A DNA stretch of 64,000 bases from Arthrobacter sp. Soil764 (GTDB lineage: Bacteria; Actinomycetota; Actinomycetes; Actinomycetales; Micrococcaceae). The notes below the pieces were generated by a model. It was not told where the DNA came from. It searched no databases and saw only the letters and a list, made by a program, of their open reading frames with translations. The position numbers and the translations under genes were made by a program. Positions 6,220 to 14,569 of this stretch are shown here, piece by piece. How positions within the stretch are numbered: position 1 is the stretch's first letter; every line of letters begins with the position of its first letter. The stretch covers positions 186,001 through 250,000 of the forward strand of contig NZ_LMSI01000022.1 of NCBI RefSeq assembly GCF_001428075.1, given 5' to 3'.

Positions 6220-9200
6220 ATGAGCTTTACCCACCTCCACGTTTCCACGGCATTCAGCGCCCACTACGGCGTCTCCTGGCCTGAAGAGCTGGCAATGGCG
6301 GCCGCGGCAGACGGCGCTACTGCCCTTGCCTGCACCGACCGGGACGGACTGTACGGCACCATCAAGCACCTCAAGGCATGCATGGCGGCGGGCATCGACC
6401 CCATTGTGGGGGTGGACCTTGCGGTTTTTGACGACGACGGCGATCACCGCACGCAGGTAGCCGGCAGGGTAGTGGTGCTTGCGCGCGGCAACAATCATGG
6501 TGCCGGGTACCGTGCGCTGTGCCGGCTGGTGTCCGATGCCCACGCCAGGACCTCAGGCAAAGCCGGAGGCGCCGTGCCGGCCGCCGTCACCCGGGCCGAA
6601 CTCGCTTCCCGCACCCTTGACCCCCAAACCCTCAAGCCGGTGCTGACCGTCCTGATTGGACCGGATTCCGACGTCGGACGGGCCATGGGAGGCCGGCGCT
6701 ACCTTCGTCCCCGGACCCTGTTCAAGCAATGGCTCGATGCCATGCCCGAAGGAACTGTGGTGGCGGAGATCGTCTCCCAGCTCAGCGCTCCGGGGACTCC
6801 GTTCAGCACCGCTCATGCGGTCCGCATGCTCAGGCTCGCCGAGGAACACCATGTACCCGCAATCCTCACCAACGCGGTCAGGTACTGCGCCGCGGACGGC
6901 GCACCAACCGCCGATGTCCTGGACTCTGCCCGGACGCTGAAGTCCCTTCCCGAACTGGCAGGCGAACCGCTTCTGCAGCCAACCGGGCAGGGATGGCTGA
7001 AATCCCCGGAACAGATGCTGGGGCTGGGAAAGGAGATCATTTCCGCTGCCGGGTATGGTGCCGCAGACCTCAAGCAGCTGATGGCGCAGACAGAAGCGCT
7101 CGCCGACCTCTGCCGGATAGACCCCACCACTGATATGGGGTGGAAGCAACCCGTGGTTCCTGAAGCCTCTGTGATTGGCATCAGCCAGGATCCACACTCT
7201 GAACTGATCCAGCGCTGCCATGCAGGGATCAGCAGGCGTTTCCCGGGAATCACCGGCAAGCGGGAACAGGAGATGCTGTCCCGGCTGGAGCATGAGCTTG
7301 GCATCATCAACAACCTCGGTTTTTCCTCCTATTTCCTGACGGTGGCGGAGGTGTCCCGGATGATCCAGGACATGGGGGTCAGGGCGGCAGCCAGGGGATC
7401 CGGTGCCTCCAGCCTGGTCAACTACCTGATCGAGGTCAGCCATGTGAATCCCCTCCAGCACGACCTGATTTTTGAACGGTTCCTGTCCAACGACCGTGCC
7501 ACGCTGCCGGACATCGACATTGATGTTGAGAGCGCCGAACGCCACAACGTGTACCGCAGGATTTTTGACCGGTTCGGTTCAGAGCGGGTCACCCTGATGA
7601 GCATGCAAAACGGATACCGGGCGCGGGGGGCGGTCCGCGACGCCGGGCTGGCGCTGGGCATGGACGATGGCGAGGTGGGGGAGATCGCCAAGCAGTTGTG
7701 GCGCTTTTCCGCCCGGAAGTTCCGTGAAGCCCTGCAGGAAAAACCCGAACTCCGTGAGTTCGCCGGCAGGGTGGAGCAGCGCGACACTGACGGGAACCAG
7801 CAGCTTGACCTGCTGGTGGACCTCACCGAACGCCTGGACCGGCTGCCCCGTCACATCTCCATGCACCCGTGCGGGGTGATCCTGGGCGATGCCACGCTCC
7901 TGGACCGCACCCCGGTCCAGCCAAGCGGCCTCGGGCTGCCCATGAGCCAGTTCGACAAACACGACATGGACCCCATGGGCATGCTCAAACTCGATGTCCT
8001 GGGCGTGCGCATGCAAAGCGCCATGGCCTTCGCGGTCCGTGAGATCATCCGCATCCATCCCAGCAAGGAAGAGGTGGTGGCAGCGGGAAAGCATCCGGCA
8101 GGGCCTGACGGCACAGGCCCTGACTACATCGCCGGGGACGGCCGGATCGACCTCAACGCCGTCCCCCTCGATGACGAACCCACTTATGAACTGATCAGAA
8201 GCACACATACCCTTGGCTGCTTCCAGATTGAATCCCCGGGGCAGCGGGAACTGATTGGGAAGATGGCGCCCCGGGAGTTCAACGACCTCATCATCGATAT
8301 TTCGCTGTTCCGTCCCGGACCCATGAAATCCGACATGGTGCGGCCCTTCCTGGAACACCGGCACGGGTTCGCCCCCGAGGTCTATCCCCACCCGGACCTT
8401 AAACCGGTGCTGCAGGAAACCCATGGCGTCACGGTGTTCCACGAACAGATCCTGAAGACCCTCGACATCATGACCGGCTGCGGGCTGGCCAAGGCCGACG
8501 AGTTCCGCAGGGCGTTGAGCAACGAGACCGGTGAAGCGCAGGTGGAGGAGTACTTTAGGCGGAACGCCAAGGCCAGGGGGTACACCCCTGAGGTGGTAGA
8601 CAAGGTCTGGGGGACTTTGAAGTCCTTTGCCAGTTTCGGTTTCTGCAAAGCCCACGGGGCAGCATTCGCCGTCCCCACCTACCAGTCCGCATGGCTGAAG
8701 ACACACCACCCTGAAGCGTTCCTTGCCGGCTTGTGGGAGCACGATCCCGGGATGTATCCCAAGAGGCTGCTGGTGGCCGAAGCCCGCCGGCTGGGCATTC
8801 CCATCCTTCCCCTGGACATCAACAGGAGCAAAGCCGAATACCGGGTGGAGCGGATCGGGTCCGGCCGGGACGCCGGCAGGCTCGGGATCCGGCTCAGCCT
8901 GAACGGGATCTACGGGCTGTCGGCTGCCGAATTGAAGCGGACAGTGGCCGGCCAGCCGTATGACTCACTGGCGGACCTCCGCGCGCGCTCGCGGCTCAGC
9001 AAGCCAAGCATCCGGCGGCTCGCGCAGCTTGGAGCCTTTGATGCCCTGCACAAGGAAGCAGGGGGAGTGGCAAACCGGGCTGACCTGGTTCACCACCTGC
9101 AGCAGCTCCAGTCGGCCAACGGCGCCCGTAAAGGGGTGGACGTGCTGGAAGGGCAATTGTCCCTTCCCCTGGGCGATATTGAACTGCGCAACATCAAGCC

Positions 9201-9711
9201 CGGGCTCCCAGCCCCGACGCTGGTGGAAAACGTCCGGGCAGAACTTGACCTCATGGCCGTGGATGTCAGCACGCACTTGATGGACAGCCACCGGCCCCTG
9301 CTGGGCAGGCTGGGCGTCACCACTGCCGACAAACTCCTCAGCCTGCGCAACGGGACAGAAGTGCTGGTGGCAGGAGTACGGGTTGCCACCCAGACCCCGC
9401 CCATGCGTGGTGGCAGGAGGGTGGTGTTCATCAGCATCGACGACGGCACGGGCTGCGTCGATTCCGTCTTCTTCCATGAAGCCCAGGAAAGTGCCGGGCC
9501 GCTCCTGTTCGGAACCCGCCTGTTGTTGATCCGCGGCACCACCCGAAGGACCGGCCCCCGGGGGATCAGCCTGAGTGCAAGCATGGCCTGGGACCTGAGC
9601 CGGACGGAGACATTGCCCTTCCCGGAAGCCACACCGGCCGCTGCCCAGGACGGCCCGCATCCCCTGGACGGCATCAGCAGGACACTGGCCATCACCGGTT
9701 TTAACGGCTAA
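6220..9711 (+). CDS. dnaE2: error-prone DNA polymerase DnaE2 (ImuC)
   Basis: The 1163-residue C-family polymerase starts with a PHP domain (FTHLHVST; residues 1-70) and has the catalytic PDIDID motif (Asp431, Asp433, Asp435), the fingers/beta-binding regions and an OB-fold near the C-terminus (VLVAGVRVATQTPPMRGGRRVVFISIDDGTG). Features such as HISMHPCGVILGD and the length separate DnaE2 from replicative DnaE1. DnaE2 carries out mutagenic translesion synthesis with ImuA' and ImuB, neither of which is encoded nearby. The start has no ribosome site; translation probably couples to the short upstream frame. It is SOS-controlled through the box at 5791. Confidence 0.88.
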   Translation: MSFTHLHVSTAFSAHYGVSWPEELAMAAAADGATALACTDRDGLYGTIKHLKACMAAGIDPIVGVDLAVFDDDGDHRTQVAGRVVVLARGNNHGAGYRALCRLVSDAHARTSGKAGGAVPAAVTRAELASRTLDPQTLKPVLTVLIGPDSDVGRAMGGRRYLRPRTLFKQWLDAMPEGTVVAEIVSQLSAPGTPFSTAHAVRMLRLAEEHHVPAILTNAVRYCAADGAPTADVLDSARTLKSLPELAGEPLLQPTGQGWLKSPEQMLGLGKEIISAAGYGAADLKQLMAQTEALADLCRIDPTTDMGWKQPVVPEASVIGISQDPHSELIQRCHAGISRRFPGITGKREQEMLSRLEHELGIINNLGFSSYFLTVAEVSRMIQDMGVRAAARGSGASSLVNYLIEVSHVNPLQHDLIFERFLSNDRATLPDIDIDVESAERHNVYRRIFDRFGSERVTLMSMQNGYRARGAVRDAGLALGMDDGEVGEIAKQLWRFSARKFREALQEKPELREFAGRVEQRDTDGNQQLDLLVDLTERLDRLPRHISMHPCGVILGDATLLDRTPVQPSGLGLPMSQFDKHDMDPMGMLKLDVLGVRMQSAMAFAVREIIRIHPSKEEVVAAGKHPAGPDGTGPDYIAGDGRIDLNAVPLDDEPTYELIRSTHTLGCFQIESPGQRELIGKMAPREFNDLIIDISLFRPGPMKSDMVRPFLEHRHGFAPEVYPHPDLKPVLQETHGVTVFHEQILKTLDIMTGCGLAKADEFRRALSNETGEAQVEEYFRRNAKARGYTPEVVDKVWGTLKSFASFGFCKAHGAAFAVPTYQSAWLKTHHPEAFLAGLWEHDPGMYPKRLLVAEARRLGIPILPLDINRSKAEYRVERIGSGRDAGRLGIRLSLNGIYGLSAAELKRTVAGQPYDSLADLRARSRLSKPSIRRLAQLGAFDALHKEAGGVANRADLVHHLQQLQSANGARKGVDVLEGQLSLPLGDIELRNIKPGLPAPTLVENVRAELDLMAVDVSTHLMDSHRPLLGRLGVTTADKLLSLRNGTEVLVAGVRVATQTPPMRGGRRVVFISIDDGTGCVDSVFFHEAQESAGPLLFGTRLLLIRGTTRRTGPRGISLSASMAWDLSRTETLPFPEATPAAAQDGPHPLDGISRTLAITGFNG

Positions 9712-9728
9712 TGGTGCTGTGTGCCGCG

Positions 9729-9758
9729 TTGGTCGGCCCTTACCTGAACCGATAGCAT
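9729..9758 (+). promoter_or_regulatory. predicted promoter for thrS operon
   Basis: TTGGTC (9729-9734), an 18-bp spacer and TAGCAT (9753-9758) give a start near 9765 and a leader of about 60 nt. No T-box stem or antiterminator is visible. Confidence 0.45.
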
Positions 9759-9827
9759 TGACGGTGGCTGGCTGTGGTCCCCGTATGCCACAAGCTATGA
9801 AGCCTTAACTTTGAATAGGAGACACCC

Positions 9828-11837
9828 GTGTCAGATGCCCAGCAGATCACCCTTCTCGTCGATGGCGAAGAGACCAAGGTGACTACCGGGACAACCGCTG
9901 CGGAACTCTTCTTTGAGCGCCGTGACGTCGTTGTGGCCCGCGTTAACGGTGAACTGAAGGACCTTGACCAGGAACTGCCCGAAGGCGCCGAGGTGGAAGG
10001 CGTCACCATTGATTCCCCCGATGGCCTGAACGTCCTCCGCCACTCCACCGCCCACGTCATGGCCCAGGCCGTGCAGCAGCTGCGTCCCGACGCCAAGCTT
10101 GGCATCGGCCCCTACATCACCGATGGTTTCTACTTCGACTTCGACGTTGCCGAGCCCTTCACTCCCGAGGACCTCAAGACCCTCGAAAAAATGATGCTCA
10201 AGATCGTCAACCAGAACCAGAAGTTCGTCCGCCGCGTCGTCTCGGAGGACGAGGCCCGCGAAGCCATGAAGAACGAGCCCTACAAGCTCGAACTGCTGGG
10301 AAAGAAGAACGACGCCGCCGAGGCCGGCGAGGGCGTCAACGTGGAGGTCGGCGCCGGCGACATCACCATCTACGACAACGTGGAGCGCAAGGAAGGCACC
10401 ACCGTCTGGTGCGACCTTTGCCGCGGCCCGCACCTGCCCAACACCAAGATGATCTCCAACGCCTTCGCGCTGACCCGGTCGTCGTCGGCCTACTGGCTGG
10501 GCAACCAGAAGAACCAGCAGCTGCAGCGCATCTACGGCACCGCCTGGCCCACCAAGGACGCCCTGAAGGCATACCAGGAGCGCATCGCCGAGGCCGAGCG
10601 GCGCGACCACCGCAAGCTCGGTTCGGAGCTGGACCTCTTCTCCTTCCCGGACGAGCTGGGCTCCGGCCTGCCCGTCTTCCACCCCAAGGGCGGCATCATC
10701 CGCAAGGAGATGGAGGACTACTCGCGCCAGCGGCACGTTGAGGCCGGCTACGAGTTCGTCTACACCCCGCACATCACCAAGGGCCACCTGTACGAGGTCT
10801 CCGGGCACCTGGACTGGTACAAGGACGGCATGTTCCCCGCCATGCACGTCGACGCCGAACTCAATGAGGACGGCACCGTGCGCAAACCCGGCCAGGATTA
10901 CTACCTGAAGCCGATGAACTGCCCCATGCACAACCTCATCTTCCGCTCCCGCGGCCGGTCCTACCGCGAACTGCCGCTGCGGCTGTTCGAATTCGGATCG
11001 GTCTACCGCTACGAGAAGTCCGGCGTGGTGCACGGCCTCACCCGCGTCCGTGGCATGACACAGGACGACGCCCACATCTACTGCACCCGCGAGCAGATGA
11101 AGGACGAGCTCACCAAGACCCTGACCTTCGTCCTGGACCTGCTCAAGGACTACGGGCTGAACGACTTCTACCTGGAGCTGTCCACCAAGGACCCGGAGAA
11201 GTACGTTGGCGACGACGCCACCTGGGAGGAAGCCACCAGGACCCTTTCCGAGGTGGCCCAGGAGTCCGGGCTGGAACTGGTGCCGGATCCGGGCGGAGCC
11301 GCTTTCTACGGTCCCAAGATTTCCGTGCAGGCCAAGGACGCGCTGGGCCGTACCTGGCAGATGTCCACCATCCAGCTGGACTTCAACCTGCCCGAGCGCT
11401 TCGAACTCGAATTCCAGGCCGCCGACGGCAGCCGGCAACGCCCCGTGATGATCCACCGTGCCCTCTTCGGCTCGGTGGAGCGGTTCATGGGCGTCCTCAC
11501 CGAGCACTACGCCGGGGCGTTCCCCGCGTGGCTGGCTCCGGTCCAGGTGGTGGGCATCCCCGTAGCGGAGGCGTTCAACGAGTACATGTTCGACGTCGTC
11601 GACCAGCTTAAGGCGGAGGGTATCCGCGCCGAGGTGGACACCACTTCGGACCGGTTCCCCAAGAAGATCCGCACCGCCAGCAAGGACAAGATCCCGTTCG
11701 TGCTGATCGCCGGCGGCGACGACGCGGAGGCGGGCGCAGTTTCATTCCGTTTCCGCGACGGCAGCCAGGACAACGGCGTGCCGGTTGCGGAAGCAGTCAA
11801 GCGGATCACCGACGCCGTCCGCAACCGGACCAGCTAG
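9828..11837 (+). CDS. thrS: threonyl-tRNA synthetase
   Basis: The 669-residue class II synthetase has, in order, an N-terminal TGS domain (about 5-65), the tRNA editing domain (SAD motif around 190-250, with [12 protein letters not shown]), the catalytic core with motif 2 ([10 protein letters not shown], ...[17 protein letters not shown]; a Cys/His zinc site) and motif 3 ([17 protein letters not shown]), and a C-terminal anticodon-binding domain. Size is standard. GTG 9828 follows AGGAG six bases upstream. It heads an operon with the HIT hydrolase and pgsA, the same order as thrS-HIT-pgsA1 in mycobacteria. Confidence 0.97.
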   Translation: MSDAQQITLLVDGEETKVTTGTTAAELFFERRDVVVARVNGELKDLDQELPEGAEVEGVTIDSPDGLNVLRHSTAHVMAQAVQQLRPDAKLGIGPYITDGFYFDFDVAEPFTPEDLKTLEKMMLKIVNQNQKFVRRVVSEDEAREAMKNEPYKLELLGKKNDAAEAGEGVNVEVGAGDITIYDNVERKEGTTVWCDLCRGPHLPNTKMISNAFALTRSSSAYWLGNQKNQQLQRIYGTAWPTKDALKAYQERIAEAERRDHRKLGSELDLFSFPDELGSGLPVFHPKGGIIRKEMEDYSRQRHVEAGYEFVYTPHITKGHLYEVSGHLDWYKDGMFPAMHVDAELNEDGTVRKPGQDYYLKPMNCPMHNLIFRSRGRSYRELPLRLFEFGSVYRYEKSGVVHGLTRVRGMTQDDAHIYCTREQMKDELTKTLTFVLDLLKDYGLNDFYLELSTKDPEKYVGDDATWEEATRTLSEVAQESGLELVPDPGGAAFYGPKISVQAKDALGRTWQMSTIQLDFNLPERFELEFQAADGSRQRPVMIHRALFGSVERFMGVLTEHYAGAFPAWLAPVQVVGIPVAEAFNEYMFDVVDQLKAEGIRAEVDTTSDRFPKKIRTASKDKIPFVLIAGGDDAEAGAVSFRFRDGSQDNGVPVAEAVKRITDAVRNRTS

Positions 11838-11855
11838 CCGAACGGAAGCAGCACA

Positions 11856-12443
11856 GTGCAGGAGAACACAGGCGCAGGATATCCAGGCGATGCCGGCGTT
11901 ACCGACGACTTTGCCCTCGCCGGTGTCCCCGACGCCTTCCAGCGCCTGTGGACTCCGCACCGCATGGCCTACATCAAAGGCGGGCAGCACCAGTTCAAGA
12001 ACGAAAACGACTGCCCGTTCTGTGTAGGCCCGAACAGGACTGACGAAGAGGCCCTCATCGTCTACCGCGGCCGGACCTGCTATGTGGTGCTGAACTTGTT
12101 TCCCTACAACCCTGGGCATCTTCTGGTCTGTCCGTACCGGCACATCCCGGACTACACGGACCTGACGGTTGAAGAGACAGCTGAATTCGCCGACCTGACC
12201 CAGACCGCCATGCGGGTCCTGCGCAAGGTGTCCAACCCCGGCGGGTTCAACCTGGGGATGAACCAGGGGGTGGTGGGGGGAGCCGGCATCTCCGCACACC
12301 TGCACCAGCACATCGTTCCCCGTTGGGGCGGTGACGGTAACTTCTTCCCCATCATCGCCCAGACCAAGGCCATCACCCAGACCCTTGATGAGGTCCGGCG
12401 GCAGGTGGCTGAAGCCTGGCCCGGGGAGTCGGATGCTGAATAG
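11856..12443 (+). CDS. HIT-family nucleotide hydrolase (Ap4A phosphorylase-like)
   Basis: This 195-residue protein contains the histidine triad HLHQHIV at about residues 147-153, preceded by GMNQGVVGGAGISAHLHQH, as in the Rv2613c family of mycobacterial Ap4A phosphorylases. NDCPFC and the PYNPGHLLVCPYRH strand are also typical. Substrates in the family are diadenosine polyphosphates, and its place beside thrS fits clearing of Ap4A made by aminoacyl-tRNA synthetases. It starts with GTG and overlaps pgsA by 11 bp. Confidence 0.87.
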   Translation: MQENTGAGYPGDAGVTDDFALAGVPDAFQRLWTPHRMAYIKGGQHQFKNENDCPFCVGPNRTDEEALIVYRGRTCYVVLNLFPYNPGHLLVCPYRHIPDYTDLTVEETAEFADLTQTAMRVLRKVSNPGGFNLGMNQGVVGGAGISAHLHQHIVPRWGGDGNFFPIIAQTKAITQTLDEVRRQVAEAWPGESDAE

Positions 12444-13056
12444 GCACGCCCGCGGATTCTTCACCGCGCTGTTTACCCCGCTGGCCCGCTGGCTCCTGAA
12501 GATCGGTGTCTCCCCGGACGCGGTGACCATCCTCGGCACCGCAGGGGTCGCTGCCGGGGCCCTGGTTTTCTACCCGCTGGGCCAGCTCTTCTGGGGCACC
12601 CTCTTCATCACGGCTTTCATCTTTTCCGACGTCCTGGACGGCATCATGGCGCGGATGCAGGGCGTGAAGAGCCGCTGGGGGAACTTCCTCGACTCAACCC
12701 TGGACCGGATTGCCGACGGTGCCCTGTTCGCGGGGGTGTCCATCTGGTTCTTTACCGGCGGCAACAACATGGCCATCGCCGTATCAGCCCTGCTCTGCCT
12801 TGTCCTGGGCATGGTGGTCTCCTACGCCCGGGCCAAAGCGGAGTCCCTGGGCTTCACGGCGAACGTGGGGGTCGCAGAGCGGGCCGAACGCCTGGTCTCC
12901 GTCCTGGTCATCACCGGGCTGACCGGCCTTGGGCTCCCGCCCGTGGTGCTCCTGGTCACCCTGGTCCTCCTGGCCGCAGCCAGCCTCATTACCGTGGTCC
13001 AGCGCGTCCTCTCGGTGCGCCGGCAGGCGCTGGCGGAACCGACGCCGGCTGATTAG
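12433..13056 (+). CDS. pgsA: phosphatidylinositol phosphate synthase (CDP-alcohol phosphatidyltransferase)
   Basis: The 207-residue integral membrane enzyme has a complete CDP-alcohol phosphotransferase motif, D66-x2-DG-x2-AR-x8-G83-x3-D87-x3-D91, and about six membrane helices. In Actinobacteria this thrS-HIT-linked paralog makes phosphatidylinositol phosphate from CDP-diacylglycerol and inositol phosphate, the first step to PI and PI mannosides. ATG 12433 lies inside the HIT gene, so translation is coupled. In mycobacteria the PIM acyltransferase and pimA follow; here pdxS follows directly. Confidence 0.88.
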   Translation: MLNRHARGFFTALFTPLARWLLKIGVSPDAVTILGTAGVAAGALVFYPLGQLFWGTLFITAFIFSDVLDGIMARMQGVKSRWGNFLDSTLDRIADGALFAGVSIWFFTGGNNMAIAVSALLCLVLGMVVSYARAKAESLGFTANVGVAERAERLVSVLVITGLTGLGLPPVVLLVTLVLLAAASLITVVQRVLSVRRQALAEPTPAD

Positions 13057-13193
13057 ACATGATTAAGCCGGCCGGGCGGCAGGGGACTAGGATATAAGTG
13101 CCCGGTCAATGGACCCGGCAATCCGTGCGTGCACGTCCGGCAGCTGCCGCCGCATGCCCGGCGAAGATCATCTAGCTACCCATAGGGGTTTTT

Positions 13194-13373
13194 GTGTCTA
13201 CACCTGATGTAAGCAACGAGGCCGGTTCGCCCGCGAACAGCGTCACGGGCAGCAGCCGCGTGAAGCGCGGCATGGCCGAGATGCTCAAGGGCGGCGTCAT
13301 CATGGACGTCGTCAACGTCGAGCAGGCCCGCATCGCCGAAGATGCCGGTGCCGTGGCAGTCATGGCGCTCTGA
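13194..13373 (+). pseudogene. pdxS: truncated 5' copy of pdxS (59 codons, frame-broken by duplication)
   Basis: GTG 13194, behind TAGGGG, is where an Arthrobacter PdxS would start: [15 protein letters not shown]... then [13 protein letters not shown]... The frame runs normally for 59 codons to VAVMAL and stops at TGA 13371-13373. The following second copy of the same 111 bases is displaced by 143 bp, which is not a multiple of three, so the authentic N-terminus is not in frame with the rest of the enzyme. A -10 candidate TAGGAT lies at 13088-13093. Confidence 0.75.
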
Positions 13374-13512
13374 AGACCAGCGGAATCCGGGCGCCGGGTG
13401 ACGTGAAGCGCGGCATGGCCGAGATGCTCAAGGGCGGCGTCATCATGGACGTCGTCAACGTCGAGCAGGCCCGCATCGCCGAAGATGCCGGTGCCGTGGC
13501 AGTCATGGCGCT
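13259..13512 (+). repeat. 111-bp perfect direct repeat inside pdxS (13259-13369 and 13402-13512)
   Basis: The two copies are identical base for base, including all third codon positions, and are separated by 32 bp of sequence not otherwise found in pdxS. The period is 143 bp. Identity means the event is recent, or an assembly artefact. Confidence 0.95.
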
Positions 13513-14263
13513 GGAGCGTGTCCCGGCCGATATCCGTGCCCAGGGCGGCGTGTCCCGCATGTCCGATCCCGACATGATCGACCAGATCATTGATGCCGTC
13601 TCCATCCCGGTCATGGCAAAGGCCCGCATCGGCCACTTCGTCGAAGCCCAGGTTCTGCAGTCCCTCGGCGTCGACTACATCGACGAGTCCGAGGTCCTGA
13701 CCCCGGCCGACTACGTCAACCACATCGACAAGTGGAACTTCAAGGTTCCCTTCGTCTGTGGCGCCACCAACCTCGGTGAGGCCCTGCGCCGCATCAACGA
13801 AGGTGCGGCCATGATCCGGTCCAAGGGCGAGGCCGGCACCGGCGATGTCTCCAACGCCACCGGGCACATGCGCAAGATCCGCTCCGAAATCGCCAAGCTC
13901 GCCGCCCTGCCCGAGGACGAGCTCTACGTCGCGGCCAAGGAACTGCAGGCCCCGTACGAACTGGTCAAGGAAGTCGCCGCCGCCGGCAAGCTTCCCGTGG
14001 TGCTCTTCACCGCCGGCGGCATCGCCACCCCCGCTGACGCTGCCATGATGATGCAGCTCGGCGCCGACGGCGTCTTCGTCGGCTCCGGCATCTTCAAGTC
14101 CGGCAACCCCGCCCAGCGCGCCGCCGCCGTCGTCAAGGCCACCACCTTCTTCGACGACCCCGACGTCATCGCCAAGGCCTCCCGCGGCCTGGGCGAAGCC
14201 ATGGTGGGCATCAATGTCGACGAGATCCCCCAGCCGCACCGTCTCGCCGAGCGCGGCTGGTAG
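13403..14263 (+). CDS. pdxS: pyridoxal 5'-phosphate synthase, PdxS subunit (N-terminally altered)
   Basis: The 286-residue frame holds the whole (beta/alpha)8 barrel of the ribose-5-phosphate-dependent PLP synthase, including [25 protein letters not shown] with a catalytic lysine, and [16 protein letters not shown]. It works with the glutaminase PdxT, encoded about 6 kb downstream on the same strand. GTG 13403 is the likely restart, giving MKRGMAEM...; it has only weak ribosome-site character. Family members usually have 8-25 more residues before KRGMAEM. Activity may survive because the barrel is complete, with expression depending on reinitiation after the upstream fragment. Confidence 0.85.
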   Translation: MKRGMAEMLKGGVIMDVVNVEQARIAEDAGAVAVMALERVPADIRAQGGVSRMSDPDMIDQIIDAVSIPVMAKARIGHFVEAQVLQSLGVDYIDESEVLTPADYVNHIDKWNFKVPFVCGATNLGEALRRINEGAAMIRSKGEAGTGDVSNATGHMRKIRSEIAKLAALPEDELYVAAKELQAPYELVKEVAAAGKLPVVLFTAGGIATPADAAMMMQLGADGVFVGSGIFKSGNPAQRAAAVVKATTFFDDPDVIAKASRGLGEAMVGINVDEIPQPHRLAERGW

Positions 14264-14439
14264 CTCTCCGTTCTGGCGCGCCCTGGGTGGGCGCCGGGCG
14301 GCGCGATCCTCTGCGTGCTATTCCCCGCGCTTCGTTGGCAGCTTTCGTGGCTTGCTGGGGGCGCGGGGCCCCTTTTACGCACGCTGCCGGACCGCACCGT
14401 CCGGCGCCGGGTGCCCGCTCGTTTTGTTTAGGTAGTAAT
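14264..14439. other. noncoding stretch after pdxS
   Basis: Together with the next two elements this fills the 306-bp gap between the convergent pdxS and M3 peptidase genes. The first 175 bp are GC-rich with no motif I can name. A 77-codon open frame (14287-14520) crosses the gap, but it runs through the terminator and half of the palindrome and has no ribosome site, so it is not called. Confidence 0.5.
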
Positions 14440-14490
14440 GACGCCGGTTCCTCACCTTTTCCTGGTGGGGGACCGGCGTCGTCCGTTTTT
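14440..14490 (+). terminator. Rho-independent terminator after pdxS
   Basis: GACGCCGGT...CACC (14440-14456) pairs with GGTG...ACCGGCGTC (14463-14480) and is followed by GTCCG and five T residues (14486-14490). Confidence 0.8.
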
Positions 14491-14502
14491 AAGCTTTTGG
14501 AA

Positions 14503-14566
14503 CCATCGATTGCTCCGTAACTGCCGTTTTGGGGCCTGAAAACGGCAGTTACTCAGCAATCGATGG
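14503..14566. repeat. 64-nt near-perfect palindrome (28-nt arms, 8-nt loop)
   Basis: The left arm (14503-14530) starts CCATCGATTGC and ends GTAACTGCCGTTTT. The right arm (14539-14566) is its reverse complement except for two opposed bases. The loop is GGGGCCTG. It sits between convergent genes four bases from the M3 peptidase stop. It could act as that gene's terminator, but such size and perfection is more like a REP-type mobile palindrome. Confidence 0.85.
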
Positions 14567-14569
14567 GGG

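Noticed and set aside
9759-9827. T-box riboswitch before thrS
   Set aside because: The leader is only about 60 nt with no Stem I, no T-box consensus (TGGN) element and no terminator/antiterminator pair.
9831-11507. 558-codon open frame antisense to thrS
   Set aside because: It is the shadow of a GC-rich gene with G/C at third positions; its protein is Val/Gly/Leu low complexity and thrS is unambiguous.
14287-14520. 77-codon frame after pdxS
   Set aside because: It crosses a T-tailed terminator and half of the palindrome, lacks a ribosome site and resembles nothing.
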